NCBI RefSeq assembly: GCF_001931485.1
Contig: NZ_MSDV01000023.1
Coordinates: forward strand, 186,001 to 250,000
DNA: 64,000 nucleotides
Origin: Burkholderia sp. SRS-W-2-2016
GTDB lineage: Bacteria > Pseudomonadota > Gammaproteobacteria > Burkholderiales > Burkholderiaceae
Reading direction: 5' to 3'
Under the pieces are notes generated by a model. It worked only from the letters and a program-made list of their open reading frames with translations. It did not search any database and was not told the DNA's origin. The position numbers and the translations under genes are program-made. Within the stretch, counting starts at the first letter, position 1. Each line of letters begins with the position of its first letter. Positions 17,701-26,788 of the stretch are shown one piece after another.

Positions 17701-19131
17701 ATGGTGGACGTACTGGTCATTGGCGGCGGCAACGCCGCGTTGTGCGCCGCGCTGATGGCGCGCGAGGCGGGCGCGTCGGTGCTGCTGCTCGAAGCGGCGC
17801 CGCGCGAATGGCGCGGCGGCAATTCGATGCACACGCGCAATCTGCGTTGCATGCACGACGCGCCGCAAGACGTGCTGGTCGATGCCTACCCGGAAGAAGA
17901 GTACTGGCAAGACCTGCTCAAGGTCACCGGCGGGCTGACCGACGAAAAGCTCGCACGTATCGCGATTCGCGCGTCGTCGACCTGCCGCGGCTGGATGCGC
18001 CAGCACGGCGTGCATTTCCAGCCGCCGCTGTCGGGCGCGCTGCACGTCGCGCGCACCAACGCGTTTTTCATGGGCGGCGGCAAGGCGCTCGTCAACGCGT
18101 ATTACCGCAGCGCCGAGGCGCTCGGCGTGCAGATCCGCTACAACGCGCCGGTCGATGCGATCGAACTCGACGGCGACCGCTTCGTCGCCGCGCGGATCGG
18201 CGATGAGCGGATCGAAGCGCGCGCATGCGTGCTGGCCGCGGGCGGTTTCGAATCGAATCGCGAGTGGCTGCGCGAAGCGTGGGGGCAGGTCAACGGCGAA
18301 TGGGTCGCCGAGAACTTCCTGATTCGCGGCACCCGTTTCAATATGGGCGTGCTGCTCAAATACATGATCGACGCGGGCGCGGATGCGATCGGCGATCCGT
18401 CGCAATCGCATTGCGTCGCGATCGATGCGCGCGCGCCGCTCTACGACGGCGGGATCTGCACGCGAGTGGATTGCGTGTCGCTCGGCGTGGTGGTCAACCA
18501 GCACGCGCAGCGCTTCTACGACGAAGGCGAGGACTTCTGGCCGAAACGCTACGCGATCTGGGGCCGGCTCGTCGCGCAGCAGCCGGGGCAGATCGGCTAT
18601 TCGATCATCGATTCGAAAGCGATCGGCCGCTTCATGCCGCCGGTTTTTCCGGGCACCAAGGCGAATACGCTGGCCGAGCTCGCGCGCGCGACCGGCCTCG
18701 ACGAAACGGCATTCGTCAACACGATCGAGACATATAACCGCGCGTGCCGCGTCGGCAGCTTCGATCACGCGGTACTCGACGATTGCCATACCGAAGGCAT
18801 TCAGCCCGCCAAAACCCACTGGGCGCAACCGATCGACAAACCGCCGTTCTACGCGTACGCGCTGCGCCCCGGCATCACGTTCACCTATCTGGGCCTTAAG
18901 GTCAACGAACGTTCGGCCGTGCATTTCGGCGGCAAGCCCAGTTCGAACCTGTACGTGGCCGGCGAAATGATGGCCGGCAACGTGCTCGGCAAAGGCTATA
19001 CGGCCGGTGTCGGGATGTCGATCGGCACCGCGTTCGGCCGCATTGCGGGCACCGAGGCCGCGCGCGCGGCGCTGCTGGCTAAACAGAACATCAAGCAGAA
19101 AACCAAGGAAACCGATCATGCAGTCGCTTGA
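17701..19131 (+). CDS. tcuA: FAD-dependent tricarballylate dehydrogenase TcuA
   Basis: A 476-residue flavoprotein of the succinate dehydrogenase/fumarate reductase fold. The FAD site is [21 protein letters not shown] (in part, [10 protein letters not shown]) at the N-terminus, and GGNSMHTRN and a C-terminal [19 protein letters not shown] are family blocks. TcuA oxidises tricarballylate to cis-aconitate, relieving its toxicity and feeding the TCA cycle. ATG 17701 begins the FAD motif, so longer starts are rejected. Its 3' end overlaps tcuB by 14 bp, which passes electrons from FADH2. Confidence 0.93.
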   Translation: MVDVLVIGGGNAALCAALMAREAGASVLLLEAAPREWRGGNSMHTRNLRCMHDAPQDVLVDAYPEEEYWQDLLKVTGGLTDEKLARIAIRASSTCRGWMRQHGVHFQPPLSGALHVARTNAFFMGGGKALVNAYYRSAEALGVQIRYNAPVDAIELDGDRFVAARIGDERIEARACVLAAGGFESNREWLREAWGQVNGEWVAENFLIRGTRFNMGVLLKYMIDAGADAIGDPSQSHCVAIDARAPLYDGGICTRVDCVSLGVVVNQHAQRFYDEGEDFWPKRYAIWGRLVAQQPGQIGYSIIDSKAIGRFMPPVFPGTKANTLAELARATGLDETAFVNTIETYNRACRVGSFDHAVLDDCHTEGIQPAKTHWAQPIDKPPFYAYALRPGITFTYLGLKVNERSAVHFGGKPSSNLYVAGEMMAGNVLGKGYTAGVGMSIGTAFGRIAGTEAARAALLAKQNIKQKTKETDHAVA

Positions 19132-20287
19132 AGCGCTGACCCGTGAGGCGAGTGCGCTCGCGTCGAACGAAATGCCGCTGACGCGCGCGATGAGCGCGGC
19201 CGAATCGGAAGTAAGCCGCATCATGCAGATCTGCAACGCGTGCCGCTATTGCGAAGGCTTTTGCGCGGTGTTTCCGGCGATGACGCGGCGCCTCGAATTC
19301 GGCCGCGGCGACGCGCATTTTCTCGCCAATCTGTGCCACAACTGCAGCGCCTGTCTGCATGCGTGCCAGTACGCGCCGCCGCACGAATTCGCGGTCAACG
19401 TGCCGCAAGCGATGGCCCAGGTGCGCTTGCAGACCTACACCGATTACGCGTGGCCGGCCGGCTTCGGCAAGCTGTACAAGCGCAATGGCGTGACGCTCGC
19501 CCTGGCGCTGGCCGGCGGCCTCGCGCTATTCCTGATTCTGGCGATGCTGTTCAAGGGCGCGTCGCTGTTCACGCCGGTGGCCGGCAATTTCTACGCGGTG
19601 TTTCCGCACAACACGCTCGCGTTGCTGTTCGGCGCGGTATTCGTGTTCGCGATTGGCGCGCTCGGCGTCGGCGTGCGACGCTTCTGGCGCAACGAGGACC
19701 CCGGCGCGATGTCCGGTGCCGCGCTCGGCGAAACCGTGCACGACGTGTTGAGCTTGCGCTATCTGGGCGGCGGCCACGGCTCCGGCTGCAATACGGATAA
19801 CGACGCGTTCTCGCTCGCGCGCCGCCGCTTTCATCACCTGACCTTCTACGGCTTCATGCTGTGCTTCGCGGCGACCTGCGTCGCGACGCTCTACCACTAC
19901 GTATTCGCGCTCGAAGCGCCGTATGCGTTGACGAGTCTGCCGGTGGTGCTCGGCACGCTGGGCGGCCTCGGTTTGCTGATTGGTCCGGCCGGACTGCTGT
20001 GGCTGAACCTGAAGCGTCATCCGCTCGCCGGCGATGCCGCGCAGCGGCCGATGGACCGCGGCTTTATCGCGTTGCTGCTGCTGACCAGCGCGAGCGGCCT
20101 GGGCTTGATGCTGTTGCGCGATACGTCGCTGATGGGCGTATTGCTGGCGATTCACCTGGGCATCGTGATGGCACTCTTTCTGACGCTGCCGTACGGCAAG
20201 TTCGCGCATGGCATCTATCGCAGCGCGGCGCTGCTGAAATGGTCGATCGAGAAGAGAAAGCCGAGCAGCTTGCTGGTCGAAGATTGA
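19118..20287 (+). CDS. tcuB: Tricarballylate utilisation iron-sulfur membrane protein TcuB
   Basis: A 389-residue protein. Two Cys clusters near the N-terminus, [11 protein letters not shown] and [11 protein letters not shown], bind two 4Fe-4S centres. The rest contains about six hydrophobic helices (for example [19 protein letters not shown] and [18 protein letters not shown]) with His residues suitable for haem. TcuB reoxidises TcuA FADH2 and sends electrons to the quinone pool. ATG 19118 overlaps the end of tcuA, indicating coupled translation. Confidence 0.92.
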   Translation: MQSLEALTREASALASNEMPLTRAMSAAESEVSRIMQICNACRYCEGFCAVFPAMTRRLEFGRGDAHFLANLCHNCSACLHACQYAPPHEFAVNVPQAMAQVRLQTYTDYAWPAGFGKLYKRNGVTLALALAGGLALFLILAMLFKGASLFTPVAGNFYAVFPHNTLALLFGAVFVFAIGALGVGVRRFWRNEDPGAMSGAALGETVHDVLSLRYLGGGHGSGCNTDNDAFSLARRRFHHLTFYGFMLCFAATCVATLYHYVFALEAPYALTSLPVVLGTLGGLGLLIGPAGLLWLNLKRHPLAGDAAQRPMDRGFIALLLLTSASGLGLMLLRDTSLMGVLLAIHLGIVMALFLTLPYGKFAHGIYRSAALLKWSIEKRKPSSLLVED

Positions 20288-20362
20288 GCGGGCGCGACGC
20301 GCACGCGGAACATAGATAAAAGAGGCGGCACGGCACGGTCAAGCCGTCCGCCAGGAGACTTC

Positions 20363-21682
20363 ATGACACCCACTCCCCACATACACAACGCGAGCACGCG
20401 CACGCCTACTGCTTCGAAAGTCGGCGCGGTGCTGCGCGTTACCAGCGGCAATTTCCTCGAGCAGTTCGATTTCTTTCTGTTCGGCTTCTACGCGACTTTC
20501 ATCGCGAAGACCTTTTTTCCGGCCGCCAGCGAATTCGCTTCGCTGATGCAGACCTTCGCGGTATTCGGCGCGGGTTTTCTGATGCGCCCGCTCGGCGCGA
20601 TCGTGCTCGGCGCGTATATCGACCGGGTCGGACGGCGGCGCGGTCTGATCGTCACGCTGTCGATCATGGCGAGCGGCACGATCCTGATTGCGTGCGTGCC
20701 CGGCTACGCGAGCATCGGTTTGCTGGCGCCGGCGCTGGTGCTGGTCGGCCGCCTGCTGCAGGGCTTTTCCGCGGGCGCGGAACTGGGCGGCGTGTCCGTG
20801 TATCTGGCGGAAATGGCGACGCCCGGCAAGAAGGGCTTCTATACCGCGTGGCAATCGGCGAGTCAGCAGGTGGCGATCGTCGTTGCCGCGGCGCTCGGCT
20901 ATGCGCTCAATCTGTGGTTGAGTCACGAGCAGATCGGTGCATGGGGCTGGCGCGTGCCGTTCTTTATCGGCTGCGCGATCGTGCCGTTTCTTTATGTGCT
21001 GCGCCGCTCGTTGCAGGAGACCGCCGAATTCGAAGCGCGCGCGCATCGGCCCGCGAGCGGCGAGGTGTTCCGCTCGATGCTGGCGAACTGGAAGACCGTG
21101 ATCGCCGGGATGCTGATGGTCGCGATGACCACCACGACGTTCTATCTGATCACCGTCTATACGCCGACGTTCGGCAAGACCGTGCTGCATCTGAGTACCT
21201 CGGACAGCCTGATCGTCACGTTGCTGGTCGGCGTGTCGAACTTCATCTGGCTGCCGATCGGCGGCGCGCTGTCCGACCGGATCGGCCGCAAGCCGCTGCT
21301 GCTGTTCGTGTCGGCGCTGGCGATCGTGACCGCGTATCCGGCGCTCGAATGGCTCACCGCGGCCCCCGGTTTTCTGCGCATGCTGGTGGTGCTGCTGTAT
21401 TTCTCGTTCTTCTTCGGCGCGTATAACGGCGCGATGGTTGCTGCGTTGACCGAAATAATGCCGGTCAATGTGCGGGTAGCGGGCTTCTCGCTCGCATTCA
21501 GTCTCGCGACCGCGCTATTCGGCGGCTTTACGCCGGCGGTGTCGACGTTCCTGATTCAGGTAACCGGCGATAAAGCCGCGCCGGCGTACTGGCTGATCTT
21601 CGCGGCGGTGTGCGGATTTTCGGCGACGTTGGCGCTGTATCGGCGCGGCGGCGCCGCGCAATTGCAGGCGGAACTCGGCTAG
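20363..21682 (+). CDS. tcuC: Tricarballylate/citrate MFS proton symporter TcuC
   Basis: A 439-residue, 12-helix major facilitator protein of the metabolite:H+ symporter branch. It has [20 protein letters not shown] in helix 1, DRVGRRRGL in the 2-3 loop and the [10 protein letters not shown] repeat in the second half. Closest families are citrate-proton symporters and TcuC. AGGAG precedes ATG 20363 and the gene ends the tcu operon before a hairpin terminator. It brings tricarballylate to TcuAB. Confidence 0.9.
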   Translation: MTPTPHIHNASTRTPTASKVGAVLRVTSGNFLEQFDFFLFGFYATFIAKTFFPAASEFASLMQTFAVFGAGFLMRPLGAIVLGAYIDRVGRRRGLIVTLSIMASGTILIACVPGYASIGLLAPALVLVGRLLQGFSAGAELGGVSVYLAEMATPGKKGFYTAWQSASQQVAIVVAAALGYALNLWLSHEQIGAWGWRVPFFIGCAIVPFLYVLRRSLQETAEFEARAHRPASGEVFRSMLANWKTVIAGMLMVAMTTTTFYLITVYTPTFGKTVLHLSTSDSLIVTLLVGVSNFIWLPIGGALSDRIGRKPLLLFVSALAIVTAYPALEWLTAAPGFLRMLVVLLYFSFFFGAYNGAMVAALTEIMPVNVRVAGFSLAFSLATALFGGFTPAVSTFLIQVTGDKAAPAYWLIFAAVCGFSATLALYRRGGAAQLQAELG

Positions 21683-21710
21683 GCGGTTTGCCCGTTGCGG
21701 GAAGATCGAG

Positions 21711-21741
21711 GCGGCGATGCTGTAATGGCATCGCCGCTTTT
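21711..21741. terminator. Rho-independent terminator after tcuC
   Basis: A perfect 10-bp stem, GCGGCGATGC (21711-21720) with GCATCGCCGC (21728-21737), a 7-base loop and TTTT at 21738-21741. It lies between the convergent tcuC and LysR genes and is oriented for tcuC. Confidence 0.8.
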
Positions 21742-21778
21742 GCATTCGCGGTACTGCACGCGTACTGCAGCACGCTCA

Positions 21779-22663
21779 CTACTGCGCGAGCATATGTTCG
21801 AGAAAATCGACGACCGACGGCACCAGTTCTTCGCGAGAACGCGTACACAGATAGAACTGCCGATACGCCCACGGATCGCGCAAATGAATCGTCTTCAGTC
21901 CATGCGCGGCGACATAGGAAGCGGCGATCTGCTCCGGCATGATGCCGATGCCGATCCCTTCGCGAATCATCCGGCAGCGCGCTTCGTAATTCGACACTTC
22001 GATTCGCACCTTCAACGGGTGTGAAAGACTGCGCTCGGCGAGCGACAGAAACGCCGCGAACGAATGGCGCGGGAAGTACCCGACGAACGGATATTCGACC
22101 GCCTGTTCCAGCAGAATCTCCGTGTGCGTCGCGAGCGGATGATCGAGCGGCACGACGAGGCCGACCCGATCGCGTCGATACGGTACGGACTCCACACCAG
22201 GCGCCGGCGCGAGCGCGTGATAGATACCCATATCGGCCTCGCCTTCGTGCACGAGACGCGGAATATCGTAGCTGTAGCGCTCCTGCAAATCGACCTGCGC
22301 ATCGGGTTTGAGCCCGAAATAGCGGCTCAACGCGGGCGCCAGATACTGGATGATCGCCGAACGATTGACCGCGAGCCGGATGCGCGGCATGCCGCCAGGG
22401 CCAAACTCCGCGACCGCGCTTTGCGCGAGTTCGACGCTGCGCAGAATCGATTTCGCGCGATGGTACAGCGCGATGCCGGCCGGCGTCGGCTCGACGCCGC
22501 GACCATGACGGGTGAGCAGCACCGCGCCGAGCTGCCGTTCGAGTTCGGCGATCCGCTTGCTCGCCGCCGAAGTCACGAGATTCTCGTGTTCGGCCGCTTT
22601 CGACAGGCTTTTCAGCTCGATGGCCGCGACCAGCATCTGCAGGCCGGGGAGGTCTATTTTCAT
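21779..22663 (-). CDS. LysR-family transcriptional regulator
   Basis: A 294-residue LysR protein. The helix-turn-helix lies in KSLSKAAEHENLVTSAASKR (written in part: VTSAASKRIAELERQL), and the effector domain starts at about residue 88 (PRIRLAVNRSAI). It is divergent from the 2-hydroxyacid dehydrogenase gene 156 bp away, the usual arrangement for a LysR activator and its target operon. The inducer is probably a hydroxy acid handled by that operon (inference). Confidence 0.9.
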   Translation of the reverse strand: MKIDLPGLQMLVAAIELKSLSKAAEHENLVTSAASKRIAELERQLGAVLLTRHGRGVEPTPAGIALYHRAKSILRSVELAQSAVAEFGPGGMPRIRLAVNRSAIIQYLAPALSRYFGLKPDAQVDLQERYSYDIPRLVHEGEADMGIYHALAPAPGVESVPYRRDRVGLVVPLDHPLATHTEILLEQAVEYPFVGYFPRHSFAAFLSLAERSLSHPLKVRIEVSNYEARCRMIREGIGIGIMPEQIAASYVAAHGLKTIHLRDPWAYRQFYLCTRSREELVPSVVDFLEHMLAQ

Positions 22664-22819
22664 GGGGAGTTCTGATTAGAAGACGTCGGCCGTCAATATA
22701 ACGCCGTGCGTGCGTTGAACGAAAAGAAAAGCTGCGTTCACCAAATGGCCTGGCACGCCGGTGACGAACGACGACAATCGATCTCCAGACCTCGGCAATT
22801 ACGAGGCAAGGAGACAGGC

Positions 22820-23725
22820 TTGATCGAGATACTTTTATCCGCCGCCACGCGCGAGCGGTTGCGGCACGAAATTGCGGGTGTGCTCGCGCAGCGGCCGCAT
22901 CGTTTGATCACACCGGACGAAGCGCGCGGCGCCGCGATCGATATCGCCTTCATCAGCCGCGACGTAACCGGCGGTTCATCGAAGACGCAGCTCGAACGCT
23001 CGCTGCTCGACTTCTATGTGCCATTGCGAGCGGCGTCGCGACTCACGTGGGTGCATACGCATTCGGCCGGCGCCGATCGGCCGATTTTTCCGGAACTGCT
23101 GCAACGCGGCGTGCGCGTGACCACTTCGTCGGGGGCGAATGCGCCGATCGTCGCGCAAACGGCAGTGGGCGCAGTGCTTGCACTGGCGCGGCGTTTTCCG
23201 CGCCTCGCCGCCGCGCAACGCGACCGCGCATGGCGTCAGCTGCTCACCGATGCGCCGCCTCCGCTGGCCGGACAAACGGCGGTGGTGGTCGGCTTCGGGC
23301 CGATCGGCCAACGCATCGCGAAGCTGCTCGAAGCGTTTGAACTGAACGTGCGCATCGTGCGGCGCTCGGCGAGTACCGCGAACTCCTTTTCGTTCGACGA
23401 CGTCGATCTCGCACTGCACGACGCCGACTGGCTGATTCTCGCGTGTCCGCTGACGCCGCAGACCGATCGGTTGATCGACGCGCGCCGGCTCGGCCTGCTC
23501 GCCGACGGCGCGCACGTGATCAACGTGGCGCGCGGCGAAGTACTGGTGCAAGCGGATCTGATCGACGCGCTTGCGCAATGCAAGCTCGCGGGCGCGTATC
23601 TCGACGTGTTCGAACAGGAGCCGCTGGTTGCCGCGTCGCCGCTGTGGGACCTGCCGAATGTGATCGTGTCGCCGCATAGCGCCGGCCATTCGAGCGGCAA
23701 TGCGGCGGTGGTCGATCGAATGTGA
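22820..23725 (+). CDS. D-2-hydroxyacid dehydrogenase, cut short by an in-frame TGA
   Basis: A 301-residue NAD-dependent 2-hydroxyacid dehydrogenase. The nucleotide site VVVGFGPIGQRIAKLLEAF, NVARGEVLVQADLI (catalytic Arg) and the YLDVFEQEPL...SPHSAGHS Glu/His region are present. It starts at TTG 22820, 6 bases after AAGGAG. Reading stops at TGA 23723-23725, but the same frame continues as LDNLAHWQRGEPLCNEI to a TAG at 23810-23812. That continuation is exactly the conserved C-terminal helix of the family, so the TGA looks like a recent nonsense change or sequence error. The catalytic core is intact, so activity may survive. Confidence 0.85.
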   Translation: MIEILLSAATRERLRHEIAGVLAQRPHRLITPDEARGAAIDIAFISRDVTGGSSKTQLERSLLDFYVPLRAASRLTWVHTHSAGADRPIFPELLQRGVRVTTSSGANAPIVAQTAVGAVLALARRFPRLAAAQRDRAWRQLLTDAPPPLAGQTAVVVGFGPIGQRIAKLLEAFELNVRIVRRSASTANSFSFDDVDLALHDADWLILACPLTPQTDRLIDARRLGLLADGAHVINVARGEVLVQADLIDALAQCKLAGAYLDVFEQEPLVAASPLWDLPNVIVSPHSAGHSSGNAAVVDRM

Positions 23726-23858
23726 CTCGACAACCTCGCGCACTGGCAGCGCGGCGAGCCTTTATGCAATGAGATCACGCACGCTGCCGCGCTGGCCGCG
23801 GCGGCGGCTTAGCGGCGCATCTCATCCCAGTCGTTCAATAAAAAAACCGGAGACAAAA

Positions 23859-25220
23859 ATGGCGGATACCTCAGGCACAGGAGCGCGCGGCAGTTACGAC
23901 AGCACGGCGGCGCGCGCAACGCCGGCAACCCGTGCGCGCGGCGAGGCGCGTTCGATTGTCGGCGGCTCGATCGGTAATCTGATCGAGTGGTATGACTTTC
24001 ATGTGTACACGACTTTTTCGGTGTACTTCGCAGCGTCGTTTTTCCCGCGCGAAAACCGCACGATCCAGCTGCTCAGCGCAGCCGCCGTGTTCGCGCTCGG
24101 CTTCCTGCTGCGGCCGGTCGGCAGCTGGCTGATCGGCCGCTATGCGGACCTGAAAGGGCGGCGCGCGGGGCTGACTTTATCGGTCGCGCTGATGTGCGGC
24201 GGCTCGCTCGCGATCGGCCTGTGTCCGACCTATCCGCAGATCGGTCTGGCCGCGCCGCTGGTGCTGCTGCTGTCGCGCCTCGTGCAGGGCTTTTCGCTCG
24301 GCGGCGAATACGGCGCGAGTTCGGTGTACCTGAGCGAAATCGCACCGCCCGGACGACGCGGCTTTTTCAGCAGCTTCCATTACGTGACGCTGATTCTCGG
24401 CCAGTTGCTCGCAACCGCGGTGCAGGTGACGTTGCAGGGGCTGGTGTTCAGCAGCGAACAACTGAGTGCATGGGCATGGCGCGTGCCGTTCCTGATCGGC
24501 GCCGCGTTGGCGCTGGTCGCCTATTACGTACGCCGTAACATCGACGAGACCAGCGAATTCACCCAGCTCACCGACGAAGCGCGGAAACGCTCGGGCTTTC
24601 GCGAATTGCTGAAGCACCCGCGCGCGGCGCTTCTCGTATTCGGTCTGACGACCGGCGGCACGCTCGCGTTTTTCACCTACACCGTCTATATGCACAACTA
24701 TCTGATCAACACGGTCGGCCTGAGTGCGCAGCAAAGCGGCTGGGTGTCACTGTCGACGCTGACGCTGTTCATGCTTGCGCAACCGGTGTTCGGCGCGCTC
24801 TCCGACCGGATCGGCCGGCGTCCGCTGCTGATCGCATTCGGCATTGGCGGCACGTTCGGCACGTGGCCGCTGCTTGCCGCGCTGTCGCACACGCATAGCG
24901 TCGGCATGGCGTTCGTGCTGCTGTCGCTCGCACTGTTGATCGTGACCGGCTACACGTCGGTGTGCTCGATCGTGAAAGCAGAACTTTTTCCCGCGCAACT
25001 GCGTGCGTTCGGCGTCGGCGTGCCGTATGCGATTGCGACCGCGCTGTTCGGCGGCACCGCGGGTTACGTCGGGCTCTGGTTCAAGAGCATCGGCCACGAA
25101 ACCGGCTTTTATCTGTATGCGTCCGCGTGCATTGCCTGCACGCTGATCGCGGCGCTGTGCATGCGCAAATCCGACACCTCACATCTTTCGACATCTCTGG
25201 CTGGCAGGAGGCCGCTGTGA
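23859..25220 (+). CDS. MFS transporter, metabolite:H+ symporter family
   Basis: A 453-residue, 12-helix protein of the KgtP/ShiA-like MHS branch: GSIGNLIEWYDFHVYTTF in helix 1, GRYADLKGRRAGL in loop 2-3, QGFSLGGEYGASSVYLSE in helix 4 and SDRIGRRPLL later. The substrate class is organic acids. It follows the 2-hydroxyacid dehydrogenase and its stop overlaps the aldolase GTG by 4 bp, so all three probably form one catabolic operon. A Thr/Ala/Arg-rich cytoplasmic N-terminus of about 35 residues precedes helix 1. Confidence 0.88.
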   Translation: MADTSGTGARGSYDSTAARATPATRARGEARSIVGGSIGNLIEWYDFHVYTTFSVYFAASFFPRENRTIQLLSAAAVFALGFLLRPVGSWLIGRYADLKGRRAGLTLSVALMCGGSLAIGLCPTYPQIGLAAPLVLLLSRLVQGFSLGGEYGASSVYLSEIAPPGRRGFFSSFHYVTLILGQLLATAVQVTLQGLVFSSEQLSAWAWRVPFLIGAALALVAYYVRRNIDETSEFTQLTDEARKRSGFRELLKHPRAALLVFGLTTGGTLAFFTYTVYMHNYLINTVGLSAQQSGWVSLSTLTLFMLAQPVFGALSDRIGRRPLLIAFGIGGTFGTWPLLAALSHTHSVGMAFVLLSLALLIVTGYTSVCSIVKAELFPAQLRAFGVGVPYAIATALFGGTAGYVGLWFKSIGHETGFYLYASACIACTLIAALCMRKSDTSHLSTSLAGRRPL

Positions 25221-26005
25221 CCACATTCCCCGAATTTTCCATTCCGTCGATGCGCGAACATTGTTCCGAAGAAGAGTGGCGCACCCGCGTCGATCTGGCC
25301 GCGTGTTATCGACTGATCGCGCATTACGGCATGTCGGATATGGCCGCCAATCATATTTCGGCGCGTGTGCCGGGCGAGCACGGCAGCTTTCTGATCAACG
25401 CGTACGGGATGATGTACGAGGAAGTGACCGCGTCGAGTCTGATCAAGATCGACAACGAAGGGCGGATTCTCGCGAAGCCGGCGTTCGCCGGCGCGGACTA
25501 CGGGATCAATCGCGCGGGGTTCGTGATTCATGGCGCGATCCACGATGCGAAGCCGGAACTCGCGTGTGTGATCCATACGCATAGCTGGGCCGGCATGGCG
25601 CTATCGACGCTGAAATGCGGCTTGCTGCCGATTACGCAAACCGCGATGCGCTTCGTTCATATCGGCTATCACGACTATATGGGCGTCGTGCTCGATATGG
25701 CCGAACGCGATTCGCTGATCAACGATCTCGGCGACAACAATGCGCTGATTCTGCGCAATCACGGCTTGCTGACCGTCGGCCACACGATTGCCGAGGCGTT
25801 CAATGCGATGCACCGGCTCGAACTGTCGAGCAAGTCGCAACTGGCGGCGCTGGCCTGCGGGGTCGAACTGAATGCGGTGCCGGCGAAAGTACTCGAAGAC
25901 ACCTATATGAACTACCAGCCGCAGACGCGCCGGCCGTATGGTGTAATGGAATGGCCCGCATTACTGCGGATGCTCGACCGGATGGATTCGAGCTATCGCG
26001 AATGA
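25217..26005 (+). CDS. Class II aldolase/adducin family protein
   Basis: A 262-residue zinc-dependent aldolase-fold protein. The ISARVPG block, VIHTHSWAGMA (two metal His), a third His in RFVHIGYHDYMG and LRNHGLLTVG are all present. GTG 25217 overlaps the previous stop and follows CAGGAGG. Members act as fuculose- or ribulose-phosphate aldolases, epimerases or decarboxylases of sugar acids. Operon context (hydroxyacid dehydrogenase, acid symporter) suggests breakdown of a hydroxy or sugar acid. Confidence 0.87.
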   Translation: MTTFPEFSIPSMREHCSEEEWRTRVDLAACYRLIAHYGMSDMAANHISARVPGEHGSFLINAYGMMYEEVTASSLIKIDNEGRILAKPAFAGADYGINRAGFVIHGAIHDAKPELACVIHTHSWAGMALSTLKCGLLPITQTAMRFVHIGYHDYMGVVLDMAERDSLINDLGDNNALILRNHGLLTVGHTIAEAFNAMHRLELSSKSQLAALACGVELNAVPAKVLEDTYMNYQPQTRRPYGVMEWPALLRMLDRMDSSYRE

Positions 26006-26006
26006 A

Positions 26007-26034
26007 CGAAGCCCGGCGTAATGGCCGGGCTTCG
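26007..26034. terminator. Hairpin terminator after the aldolase gene
   Basis: CGAAGCCCGG (26007-26016) pairs perfectly with CCGGGCTTCG (26025-26034) over an 8-base loop and is followed by TCTTATT. It lies just after the aldolase stop, between convergent genes. Confidence 0.75.
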
Positions 26035-26075
26035 TCTTATTCAGCGTGCACCTTCACCACGCCTTCACTAAGCCT

Positions 26076-26576
26076 TCACTGCGCTTTCGCTTCGTCGCTG
26101 GCGCTGCGCAGCGGCGCGCGGCTCTGATCGTTATTCAGATGCACGAACTTTCTCAGCAATCGCAAGAGATCCTGTGCATCCTCTTCTCCCATCCCGTCGA
26201 GCAGCTCGTGATTGAGCGCGCTGACGCCGGGAATCAACTGATCGAGCAGTTCCTGTCCCGCCGGCGTCAGCAGTAGACGACGCTGCCGGCGCGGCAACAG
26301 TTCACGCACGATCCAGCCCTTCGCTTCGAGCCGCACCGCGATATCGGCGGTGGTCGACGTATCGAGGCCGACGCGTTGCGCGAGCGTGACCTGATCGAGT
26401 CCCGGCAACTCCTGCAGCATTCTGAGTACCGCGTATTGCACGGGCGTCACTTCGCGGCCCACCAGATCATGGAACATGGATACGGAAATCTGATGCGCGC
26501 GTCGGATCAGATGGCCGGGCTGGTTGTACAGGTCGATGCTGATCGCGGAAGGACTGGTTTCGGTTGAGGTGGCCAT
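26076..26576 (-). CDS. MarR-family transcriptional regulator
   Basis: A 166-residue MarR protein. The winged helix-turn-helix is VTPVQYAVLRMLQELPG, LAQRVGLDTSTTADIAVRLEAKG and the wing LLPRRQRRLLLTPAGQ. It is divergent from vanAB with a 212-bp spacer that holds several inverted repeats, so it probably represses vanAB and itself and responds to vanillate or a related aromatic acid. VanR proteins elsewhere are often GntR or PadR members, so this would be a different control type. Confidence 0.87.
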   Translation of the reverse strand: MATSTETSPSAISIDLYNQPGHLIRRAHQISVSMFHDLVGREVTPVQYAVLRMLQELPGLDQVTLAQRVGLDTSTTADIAVRLEAKGWIVRELLPRRQRRLLLTPAGQELLDQLIPGVSALNHELLDGMGEEDAQDLLRLLRKFVHLNNDQSRAPLRSASDEAKAQ

Positions 26577-26623
26577 AAGAATTCTGAAAGCTTGTCGTGT
26601 TGCGTACTACTCGGGGCGCAAAT

Positions 26624-26638
26624 GATAACCGTGTTATC
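26624..26638. promoter_or_regulatory. Perfect inverted repeat, likely MarR operator
   Basis: GATAAC-CGT-GTTATC is a 6-3-6 palindrome 48 bp from the MarR start, in an AT-rich spacer that must contain both divergent promoters. Its size and position fit a MarR dimer site. Confidence 0.6.
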
Positions 26639-26688
26639 TAAATGAAAGTTTTATCTAGGGGAAAACCTTATTTAATCATCAAAGCTTC

Positions 26689-26728
26689 ATTGAGTACACT
26701 GAATGACAATGAGTGTACGGAATGAACC
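26689..26728. promoter_or_regulatory. Two tandem 20-bp imperfect repeats before vanA
   Basis: The 20-bp units at 26689-26708 and 26709-26728 share ATGAGTxxAC-GAATGAxC spacing (first unit TTGAGTACACTGAATGAC, second ATGAGTGTACGGAATGAA). GTACACT (26694-26700) and AGTGTAC (26712-26718) also form an inverted repeat. They lie 61-100 bp upstream of vanA, where an activator or second operator would bind. Confidence 0.5.
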
Positions 26729-26788
26729 GTATCCGATCGCGTAGCTAATCGTGGCTGCGTGCGCCCCTCAAACAGGAGTGAGACTGAC

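Noticed and set aside
17443-19236. 597-residue minus-strand frame opposite tcuA
   Set aside because: Antisense shadow of a clear TcuA gene with low-complexity composition.
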